Assembly (NCBI GenBank): GCA_011390365.1
Contig: JAABSM010000027.1
Span: 1 to 44,267 of the forward strand
From: Gammaproteobacteria bacterium
Lineage (GTDB): Bacteria > Pseudomonadota > Gammaproteobacteria > Chromatiales > Chromatiaceae
Direction: 5' to 3'
DNA: 44,267 nt
Position 1 is the first letter of the stretch. Each line of letters begins with the position of its first letter. Both the position numbers and the translations under genes were made by a program. The notes below the pieces were generated by a model. That model searched no databases. It had not been told where the DNA came from and worked only from the letters and a program-made list of their open reading frames with translations. Positions 25,401 through 31,023 of the stretch are shown one piece after another.

Positions 25401-28044
25401 CCAGCAACGCAGCTTCCCCCTGATCCGCGAAGACGCCCAGGATCGAGACGGCGACGGCATGCCGGACGCCTATGAGATGGAACACGGCCTCGACCCGGAT
25501 GACCCGCGAGATGCCTGGTACGACCACGACAACGACGGCATCAGCAACCTGCGTGAATACCTCACCGGCGGCAATCCGTCCCAGGCCGACACCGCCGCTG
25601 GGCAATTGAACGATACCGGCATCGTCGCCTGCGCCGACGGCAGCAGCAACGGTCTGCCCTGCCCGGTGGCGGATTATCCCAATCAGGACGCCGAGCATGG
25701 TGCGGATGTGAGCCAGAATCACCCCGCCGACGGTCACGCCGGTTTCAGTTTCACCAAGCTCGACAACAGTGGCAACCCCCTGCCCGATAGCGCCTCCAGT
25801 TGGTCTTGCATAGAGGATAACCGCACCGGCCTGATCTGGGCGGTCAAGAGCAACCAGAGCGACCTGCACGGCAAGGACGACACCTACACCTGGTACGATA
25901 CCAACGCCCTCACCAATGGCGGCAACTCGGGCAACCAGAACAGCAGCGGCGATACCTGCCACGGCTATCAGGCGGGCGTGGCCTCCAGCTACTGCAACGC
26001 CGAGGCCTATATCGAGCGGGTCAATAATCAAGGGCTATGCGGGGCCAGCGATTGGCGCATGCCCCAGGCCATGGAGCTTCAGGGCATCGCCGCCCTGGAC
26101 CGCACCAGCCCGGCCATCGATCACAACTACTTCCCCTACACCGCCTCCAGCAACTACTGGACCGCGCTACCCATCAGCGAGACCAGCGGGCGGGTGGTCT
26201 CCTTCCAATACGGCGGCACCAGCAGCGCCAGCAAGGGCTCCAGCTACCGTATCCGCCCGGTGCGCGGCAACTTCGCCACCAACCTGCGCCGCGCCGACGG
26301 CGGCTACCCCGACAGCGACGGCGACGGCATGCCCGACTACTTTGAACGGGCCTTTGGCCTCAATCCCTACGCCACCTTTGATGCCTGGGGCGACCTGGAC
26401 GGCGACGGCTTCACCAATCTGGGCGAATACCAGCAGGGCACCAACCCCGTCATCGCCAACCGCCCCAGCGTGCGTCAGCTCAACGACACCGGCATCACCG
26501 GTTGCGCCGACGGCGGCAGCAACGGCCTGGGCTGCGGGATTGCCGACTATCCCAACCAGGATGCGGAGCAGGGCGGCGATACCACCCACAACGACGGCAG
26601 TGACGGCCACGCCGGTTTCAGCTTTACCAAGCTCGACGACAATGGTTATCCGCTGCCCCGCGATGCCCAGAGTTGGAGCTGTGTGCGCGACAACCTCACC
26701 GGACTCACCTGGCAGGGCAAGACCCTTCAACCCGGTCCCCACCATCGCGACGACACCTTCACCTGGTACAACACCGATACCAGCAGCAACGGCGGCAACC
26801 CAGGCAACCAGAATCCCAGCGGCGTTAGCTGCCACGGCTACGATGCCGCCAATGCCGCCAGCTTCTGCAACGCCGAGGCCTACATCCAGCGCATCAACGC
26901 CCTGAACCTGTGCGGCAAGAGTGATTGGCGACTGCCCCAGGCGATGGAGCTGCAAGGCATCGCCGCGCTGGATCGCACCAGCCCGGCCGTCGATCACACC
27001 TACTTTCCCTATACCGCCTCCAGCAACTACTGGACCGCGCTGCCCATCAGCGAAACCAGCGGGCGCGTGGTCTCTTTTCAGTACGGCGGCACCAGCAGCG
27101 CCAGCAAGGGCAGTTCCTACAGAATTCGCCTGACCAGCGGCGACTTCGCCACCAACCTGCGTCGCGCCGACGGCAGCTATAGAGACGGCGACAGCGACGG
27201 CATGCCCGATTTTTACGAACTGCAACATGGTCTCGACCCCGACCTGGCCCAAGACGCCCTATCGGACAAGGACGGCGATGGGCGCAATAATCTGAGCGAA
27301 TACCGCAACGGTACCAACGCCAGCATCCCCAATCGCCCCACCGGCAACCGCCTCAACGACACCGGCATCACCGCCTGCGCCGACGCCGGCGGCAACGACC
27401 TGGCCTGCGGCATCGCCGCCTATCCCAATCAGGACGCCGAGCAGGGCGCGGATACCACCCATAACGACGGCAGCGACGGCCACGCCGGTTTCAGCTTCAC
27501 CAAGCTCGATAACAGCGGCAACCCCCTGCCCAGAGATGCCCAGAGCTGGAGCTGCGTCAAGGACAATGTCACCGGTCTGATCTGGGAGGCCAAGACCGCG
27601 CCCGGCGGACTCCATCAGGCGGGGGACACCTTCAGTTGGTACAACACCGACGATCAGACCAATGGCGGCAACCAGGGCAATGACGGCGCCGGGTCGGATA
27701 GCTGCTACGGCGTAAGCGTTCACACCCCTGGCTGTTTTGAGCCCTCACCCCGGCCCTCTCCCGGCGGGAGAGGGAGTTTTTCGGTCAGGGGTGTGAACGC
27801 ATGCGTACTGGGAGCGGGACTATCGGGGCGACCTACGGGTCATGAAACGCACGGCGCGCAAGAAATTGCAAGGCGCCAAGCGGCGGATGAAAGAGTGGAT
27901 CCGGAGCAACCGCCACCTCAAGGGACGGTACTTTATCCGGGCGCTCAATCGAAAGCTTGTCGGCCACTACAACTACTACGGCATCCGCAGCAACGAACGA
28001 TCCGTATACAACTTCTTCCAGTTTACCGTAGAATGCGCCTATAA
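22450..28044 (+). CDS. giant secreted Ca-binding-repeat / DUF1566 (Lcl C-terminal) protein, 3'-broken
   Basis: Secreted protein with a signal peptide (RFSVFLVFWYFATSAMA-DC). Domains in order: a cadherin-like Ig segment (about 115-175, GTYTLGTPANGSLSG ... YVLDDG); a fibronectin-III-like segment (about 190-275); a large beta-rich region of unknown fold (about 300-840); Ca-binding DxDxDG repeats of thrombospondin-3/EF-hand type (DSDNDGMADQWEERYG and following); then three units of [Ca repeat + DUF1566] of about 290 aa. DUF1566 occurs at the C-terminus of Legionella Lcl adhesin and in many surface proteins. Native coding stops making sense at about 27711 in the third DUF1566. The last 111 codons read through a palindromic element and an out-of-frame group II intron remnant. 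It is probably a truncated adhesin or surface protein. Confidence 0.8.
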   Translation: MSLIHKIRFSVFLVFWYFATSAMADCIGESPVITGKDYLSDSDVRCVGAASVTMGDSRIRSGASVVVYAPRVRLESPVTIESGANVRLSAISPQKHSPRVVNEGASQSITLPSGSGTYTLGTPANGSLSGTAPNLSYTPEIGFIGQDQFTYVLDDGVNPPTVGVINLDIQQYLASPDMVQLVSASSSVTDRITVNWLPTQDDATPHEQLIYKVHISTEEGFQPAETNVAAQTTGGISALLTGLQADTRYHLMVSATDGDGNQAWSNPLSARTIAAPASRTTQAVVEQQESNAPIVTEGSVIYTSTGTVPAVGDVITSEENGGYLRRVTAVNESSGTVTVTTEPATLGEVFNDLDLSTNVTLAPLPATASRMQNRSYRSASGEIFTARELEWSKTGFTLIDANPHTLRRRSLTSDLSAQTLQRAQIDIDGQYQTITGEYLRVRAPAYVAAEPGKRRRFDVNVEEAWDRQNYFGSYTHMQLCKIEFHDFSHPDSGLESSASNPAVADYIQGSGNEGYTGYASIGWQPGTAQVDPKGRPYELVLRAYIDEEDENCNGDDAFGTWEEVLDIEIPIYVTKGSAAAKEENQLTFEGTADFSITNEADFSITPEIQVGATIRSGDLKNAEVKVLAPMDFSNVLTVSASGSASVNAEAYLLNPRTFIKVFVAGGVPVVITGEFSIKATMEGNVSGAMQLQKTIEVNIPAEFGLTYDDSRTEKWQVVRKFEPEYRFRIQGDAEATADLTLKLVPDLRISFYDAASARMLAEPYLYAEAGIEGHFVYEQNSGGQMTDLDYWFNTLEAGMGVDLRLYAGLDIFGYNIVGYPRAADGVDDIDNFALFHPLPRTPIIGLPSIHATQHSERHPSDSRAILISGGSEDLPNPFGEGSLNPFKHWSGAKVLSFQTDHSLIPSADPLDGEYWFSYDQPGDYTVRLGGYSKLGWFVRQIAETEITITDSDNDGMADQWEERYGISDPNGDPDGDGLSNLEEYQQRSFPLIREDAQDRDGDGMPDAYEMEHGLDPDDPRDAWYDHDNDGISNLREYLTGGNPSQADTAAGQLNDTGIVACADGSSNGLPCPVADYPNQDAEHGADVSQNHPADGHAGFSFTKLDNSGNPLPDSASSWSCIEDNRTGLIWAVKSNQSDLHGKDDTYTWYDTNALTNGGNSGNQNSSGDTCHGYQAGVASSYCNAEAYIERVNNQGLCGASDWRMPQAMELQGIAALDRTSPAIDHNYFPYTASSNYWTALPISETSGRVVSFQYGGTSSASKGSSYRIRPVRGNFATNLRRADGGYPDSDGDGMPDYFERAFGLNPYATFDAWGDLDGDGFTNLGEYQQGTNPVIANRPSVRQLNDTGITGCADGGSNGLGCGIADYPNQDAEQGGDTTHNDGSDGHAGFSFTKLDDNGYPLPRDAQSWSCVRDNLTGLTWQGKTLQPGPHHRDDTFTWYNTDTSSNGGNPGNQNPSGVSCHGYDAANAASFCNAEAYIQRINALNLCGKSDWRLPQAMELQGIAALDRTSPAVDHTYFPYTASSNYWTALPISETSGRVVSFQYGGTSSASKGSSYRIRLTSGDFATNLRRADGSYRDGDSDGMPDFYELQHGLDPDLAQDALSDKDGDGRNNLSEYRNGTNASIPNRPTGNRLNDTGITACADAGGNDLACGIAAYPNQDAEQGADTTHNDGSDGHAGFSFTKLDNSGNPLPRDAQSWSCVKDNVTGLIWEAKTAPGGLHQAGDTFSWYNTDDQTNGGNQGNDGAGSDSCYGVSVHTPGCFEPSPRPSPGGRGSFSVRGVNACVLGAGLSGRPTGHETHGAQEIARRQAADERVDPEQPPPQGTVLYPGAQSKACRPLQLLRHPQQRTIRIQLLPVYRRMRL
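25606..27711 (+). repeat. three tandem DUF1566 units (870-bp period), last one truncated
   Basis: Units begin at about 25606, 26476 and 27346, each with (Q/R)LNDTGI-x-(A/G)CAD and YPNQDAE. Units 1 and 2 share near-identical protein blocks such as FPYTASSNYWTALPISETSG and SFQYGGTSSASKGSSYRIR. Each unit is introduced by a Ca-binding DGDGMPD motif. Unit 3 stops after GSDSCYG, where a palindromic element begins. The repeats are internal tandem duplications within a coding sequence. Confidence 0.85.
27716..27800 (+). mobile_element. MITE-like palindromic element, copy A
   Basis: A perfect 15-bp inverted repeat (GCGTTCACACCCCTG at 27716-27730, its complement at 27786-27800) bounds an 85-bp segment with an inner hairpin CTCTCCCGGCGGGAGAG. 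The same organisation, with shared blocks GGCTGTTTTGAGCCCT and GAGAGGGAGTTTTTCGG, occurs inverted at 41356-41447. A related element with clear target duplications is at 30679-30834. Copy A sits exactly where the giant gene stops and the intron remnant starts. Confidence 0.7.
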
Positions 28045-28174
28045 ATGGCTCAACCGGCGGGGCGGGAAGAAGCGGAGCTTCAACTGGAGCCAGTTCAAGG
28101 TTGCGCTGGAAAAGCTGTGCATCGCCCGGCCGCGAGTCACCGAGAAACCCGTACACACGGTCTTTGCATCATGA
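27806..28174 (+). pseudogene. group II intron reverse transcriptase/maturase, C-terminal fragment
   Basis: The frame reads YWERDYRGDLRVMKRTARKK, then LVGHYNYYGIRSNERS, YKWLNRRGGKKRSFNW and ARPRVTEKP. These are the maturase X-domain and C-terminal motifs of LtrA-like proteins (GHYNYYG ... WLNRRSQRRS). About 123 residues remain and the whole polymerase domain is missing upstream. It begins immediately after the palindromic element. It is followed at the expected distance by intron domains V and VI, so this is the intact 3' third of a group II intron. Confidence 0.85.
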
Positions 28175-28205
28175 AAGCCAAGCCCGCCGCGAAAGCGAGT
28201 ACGAC

Positions 28206-28276
28206 CGAGGAACCGGATGCGGGAAAACTGCACGTCCGGGTCTGTGCGGGGGGCTCCGGGTAATCGGAGCTCCTAC
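28206..28276 (+). ncRNA. group II intron domains V-VI (3' end of intron remnant)
   Basis: GAACCGGATGCGGGAAAACT then GCACGTCCGGGT folds as the short catalytic domain V hairpin with the typical two-base bulge. It is followed by a domain VI-like stem (GCTCCG ... CGGAGC) and the conserved ending CTCCTAC. The 3' splice junction is near 28276. Without domains I-IV this copy cannot splice in cis. Confidence 0.75.
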
Positions 28277-28325
28277 CGTGAGAGCTGCAAATACAAACTT
28301 CCGAGCAATCGGCCAACCAAAGAAT

Positions 28326-28709
28326 ATGGAAAAATTACGTACAGAAGCCAAATATAGAATAAAGATAGCTGTAATTAACGAATTTCGTTATTACTATGGT
28401 GAGCATGGAATAGGTGAAATGCTATCTATTTTTTCAAGCGATAACTCGCTTACAATGGATACTTACGACTTGCAAGAATCAAGCTTAATAAGCATTGATC
28501 CTACTTTCAGGCGATTATTAAAAGAAAATGAACTAAAAGAATTATTTCACGACTCAATGATAGAGCTATATGAAGATAATTTAATCGTGTTTGTAAATGA
28601 GAGGATTATTGTTATGACTCCCAAAGCCAGTAAATTGTTTTTTGAAGATGGGATACTCTATTCCGAATATGCTAGTAACGCAACAAAGAACAATTGTGGC
28701 AGCAGCTAA
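28326..28709 (+). CDS. AT-rich integron-cassette gene of unknown function
   Basis: A 127-residue protein (MEKLRTEAKYRIKIAVINEF...) with no family that I recognise. The gene is far richer in A+T (roughly one-third G+C by eye) and uses AT-ending codons unlike any neighbour, so it is foreign. Its stop codon TAA (28707-28709) lies inside the first core of an attC site, the arrangement typical of integron gene cassettes. The predicted protein is soluble, mixed alpha/beta and acidic in the middle (DSMIELYEDNLIVFVNERII). No signal peptide is visible. It is flanked on both sides by group II intron pieces. Expression would depend on an outside promoter. Confidence 0.75.
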   Translation: MEKLRTEAKYRIKIAVINEFRYYYGEHGIGEMLSIFSSDNSLTMDTYDLQESSLISIDPTFRRLLKENELKELFHDSMIELYEDNLIVFVNERIIVMTPKASKLFFEDGILYSEYASNATKNNCGSS

Positions 28710-28764
28710 CAAAGCAAATCCAGCCGACGCGCCAAAGGCGCGCGCGGCTGATTTGCGACGTTAG
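28704..28764 (+). mobile_element. integron attC recombination site
   Basis: Outer cores CTAAC (28706-28710) and GTTAG (28760-28764) are complementary. Inside them CAAATC pairs with GATTTG, AGCCG with CGGCT and CGCGCC with GGCGCG around an AAA loop. A single unpaired C between CAAATC and AGCCG is the kind of extrahelical base that orients attC recombination. The spacers AAAG and CGAC form the unpaired central region. Size, imperfect-palindrome layout and the overlap with the cassette stop codon all fit attC. The right core is interrupted by the start of a group II intron (GTGCGCC at 28764). Confidence 0.78.
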
Positions 28765-29833
28765 TGCGCCGCGTAAAGCGCGGCGCGTCTTGCGGGGTGC
28801 AAGTCCCGGCGTGGTAAGGGTTAACCCCCCGCCACTACCGAGTGTTGCGCCTCTGGAGGAGCGGCGTTGCGGAAAGGATCTGCGACGGCATGTGAACGAA
28901 AGAAGTGAAGCGTACACAGGGAATGTCATAGGCCGCTTGGGGATCGCAGCCCCTTAGAGCTGGTATCGCTTCGAAAAATCCGCCGGGAGCGGATTTTCGC
29001 GCAAGCCCGAAGGGTGAGGCGCATGGATGCGCCGAACAAAAGCCGTTCCGGATTGGTCGGCGTGGTAACGTGCGTGAAACCTATACGAACTGGGCGCATT
29101 GGTGAGGCTGGGGAGAGCCGGCGGAGCTCTCAAGCTACGGCATGTGACAAGAGACGCGTCGTGAACGCGGGAGGCCCCTTGGGCTCCTGAACGGGAAACG
29201 ACATTGATCCATGGTAAACAGTAGATTTGGCACGAATGGGACAAAATCGCCGGGAGAGATTTTGGACAGCCGCAGGCTGGCCCGAAGGGCGAGCCACAGG
29301 GAAGTGGCGAGCAAACCAGGAAACAGAACAGAGCTGGAACCTACCGGTCGATGAACGTCCCGGAACAGGTAGGCGAGCCGAACCCCTACAAAGGGAGAAG
29401 CAGCCGAAGGCCCCTGGGGAGTCGGATTGCCCCTCATAGTACTCCGAGACGGTAGCGCCGATCACACGGGGAAGGGGGTGACAGACCTACGTAGGCCGCA
29501 AAGGCAACTCGCACCGGACACTGTAGGGCCGGAGTTCAGCGAGCCAACCTTCTTGCGGTCGATGTCGCGAAAAGCGGCCTCTGTTCCAGAGCACCGCTTC
29601 CAGAACCTTTACGGACAAATCGATGAAGGCCTGCTGCGTCAAGCCTGGGACACCTTCAACAAAAAGGGCGCGCCCGGCGTCGACAAAGTCACCATTGCCG
29701 AGTACGGGAAAGGACTCGACAAGAATCTGAAGCGTCTCGTAAAACGCCTGAAACGAAGAGACTACCGAAGCCGGCTCATCCGGCGCAAGTACATCCCGAA
29801 AGCGAACGGCAAGGAGAGACCGCTGGGTGTCCC
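28764..29833 (+). mobile_element. 5' half of a group II intron inserted in the attC core
   Basis: The segment starts with GTGCGCC, matching the conserved 5' GUGYG of group II introns, continues through a long structured region (CTTGCGGGGTGCAAGTCCCG and many GAAA/GNRA-like elements, domains I-IV), and enters a maturase reading frame at 29562. It breaks off at about 29833 after the first reverse-transcriptase blocks. Group II introns of the attC-targeting kind insert at integron attC cores, and the position here agrees. I cannot assign the subclass (IIC or other) by eye. Confidence 0.75.
29562..29833 (+). pseudogene. group II intron reverse transcriptase/maturase, N-terminal fragment
   Basis: From ATG 29562 (MSRKAASVPEHRFQNLYGQI) the frame shows the RT0/RT1 region: LLRQAWDTFNKKGAPGVDKV, LKRRDYRSRLIRRKYIPKAN and GKERPLGVP. 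After GVP the similarity stops, and the frame runs into sequence that is coding on the opposite strand for an integrase. All catalytic palm motifs (YADD) are lost. It belongs to the intron whose 5' end lies at 28764. It may be the same intron family as the 3' fragment at 27806, but the two pieces are in the wrong order to be one copy. Confidence 0.85.
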
Positions 29834-29867
29834 GCGGGAGAGCGGGAATGCGCCATGCTCCTCGCAA

Positions 29868-30328
29868 TCATGGCAATGCACCTGCGCGCGGTCGGTCTGC
29901 TCGGTGCGACAGCGCACATGCAAACGCATACGGGTGGCGTCGATGTCGCCGACCTCCAGCGCCAGCCCCTCGCCCAAGCGCAGCCCGGTGCTGTAGGGCA
30001 GGATAAAAAAGACCCGATAACGCAGCTTGCGCACCGACCCGAGCAACTCATGCACCGCCTCGCCGTTGAGCACATCCGGAAGACGTTGCGGTCGCGGTCG
30101 CTTGACGATCTTCTCTCTGTTCCAGGGCCGCTCCAGGACGTAACGGCAGAAGAACTGCAAGCCGCGGCGCTCGATGTTGATCGAACTCGGGGAGTGGGTA
30201 TCCAGAAAATCGGCGAAATAGACCCGTAGATCCTCGGCACAGAGATCATTGGGACAGCGATCGAAGTCGTCGGCCGCACGACGCACGGCCAGGGCATAAC
30301 CCTGCTGGGTCTTTACTGTGAATCTACC
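29868..30328 (-). pseudogene. tyrosine recombinase/integrase remnant
   Basis: On the minus strand the frame reads RFTVKTQQGYALAVRRAADD, INIERRGLQFFCRYVLERPW, RLPDVLNGEAVHELL and TGLRLGEGLALEVGDIDATR. This is the SAM-like N-terminal core-binding domain and the start of the catalytic domain of a phage/transposon-type tyrosine recombinase, with the first catalytic Arg in TGLRLGE. The His-x-x-Arg and Tyr boxes are missing because the gene ends at the junction with the intron fragment. No start codon with a ribosome-binding site was found. It is oriented against its neighbours. Confidence 0.75.
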
Positions 30329-30329
30329 G

Positions 30330-30362
30330 AGGAGTGGCAGTCCTCAAAGGACTGCCACTCCT
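30330..30362. other. perfect 15-bp inverted repeat with 3-nt loop
   Basis: AGGAGTGGCAGTCCT at 30330-30344 is followed by CAA and its exact complement at 30348-30362. The stem abuts the 5' side of the integrase remnant. There is no T-run on either side. It could be a strong transcript-stabilising hairpin, a transposon end, or a folded recombination site. Nothing in the sequence decides among these. Confidence 0.45.
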
Positions 30363-30471
30363 TGGGCTGATTCATTTCCCGGGGTGGTGCATCACTCCAT
30401 GACCGTTAGCGCCTTGCCCTGGAGAAGAACGAGAAGAAGAACCGCCACCTCCCGCTGGCGCTACTAATTGG

Positions 30472-30646
30472 CTAAACGAGCGTGGAAAGTGCCGGGCCAC
30501 TACAACGACTTCCGAGCGATCGGGAAATCCTTGTTGATGTGTGTGGTTGCGGCGGGGTGGTCAAGCTGCTTCACAAGTGGTTGAATCGGAGAAGTCAAAG
30601 GTGCTGCCGGACATGGGAAAAGCTGCGGGGCCTGCTGGACTGACAG
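30472..30646 (+). pseudogene. decayed group II maturase C-terminal fragment (third intron remnant)
   Basis: Two frames together give the maturase C-terminus: KVPGHYNDF from about 30486, then, after a shift, VKLLHKWLNRRSQRCCRTWE and KLRGLLD ending at TGA 30641. These match GHYNYYG ... WLNRRSQRRS ... of LtrA-like proteins. The frameshift and substitutions make it non-functional. A domain V-VI remnant follows at 30916, separated by an inserted 156-bp element. Confidence 0.7.
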
Positions 30647-30670
30647 AGGTTTCCGATCGCCACCCAAGCC

Positions 30671-30842
30671 TTGCAGGGGTAACCGTTCACCCCCCTACCC
30701 GGAACGAACGGTCCGCTCCCCCATGGGGGAGAGACAGGGAGGGGGAGCTAAGAAAATTCAACGATTTATGAATCTACCAGCACCGCCCCTCCCCCCGGTC
30801 CCCTGCCGAGGGGAGGGGGGAGGCGAACGGTTACTTGCAGGG
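30671..30842. mobile_element. 156-bp MITE with 10-bp terminal repeats and 8-bp target duplication
   Basis: The element runs from 30679 to 30834. Its ends are GTAACCGTTC and the exact inverse GAACGGTTAC. It is flanked on both sides by TTGCAGGG (30671-30678 and 30835-30842), a perfect 8-bp target-site duplication. The interior is C- and G-rich with internal hairpins (GCTCCCCCATGGGGGAGAG; CCCCTGCCGAGGGG) and has no gene. It lies inside the 3' part of a decayed group II intron. Terminal sequences resemble those of the elements at 27716 and 41356. Confidence 0.8.
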
Positions 30843-30915
30843 TATACAGTGATGCAAGTGCAGGCACAAAGAGCGGCAGGCGATGGCGCTGCAAAAGTGA
30901 GGAGGCCTGAGGAGT

Positions 30916-30985
30916 CCGGTGAGGTCGGCGCGGGAAAACCGCGCGCCGGGATCTGTGCAGGGGCCATTGGGTAACTGGTGCTTGG
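30916..30985 (+). ncRNA. group II intron domain V-VI remnant
   Basis: The block GGTCGGCGCGGGAAAACCGC then GCGCCGGGATCTGTGCAGGG aligns position by position with the intact domain V-VI at 28206-28276 (shared GCGGGAAAAC, GGG-TCTGTGC-GGGG and GGGTAA). Several paired bases have changed and the 3' end is altered to GCTTGG. It is the 3' end of the third intron remnant, 38 bp upstream of the amine oxidase ATG. Confidence 0.6.
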
Positions 30986-31023
30986 ACTGCGACGGCAGCA
31001 ATAAACTGTGCGTGGGGTTCGGA

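Noticed and set aside
25600-27711. DUF1566 tandem as an assembly artefact
   Set aside because: The units differ at many codons and amino acids and keep frame. They look like genuine tandem duplications, although long reads would be needed to confirm copy number.
28206-28276. The hairpin-rich sequence as a riboswitch or intrinsic terminator
   Set aside because: It fits group II domain V-VI and follows a maturase C-terminus at the usual distance, with no T-run.
30405-30418. GACCGTTAGCGCC as another integron core or attI site
   Set aside because: It stands alone, with no attC fold and no adjacent intI. The nearby recombinase fragment is not of the IntI type as far as I can see.
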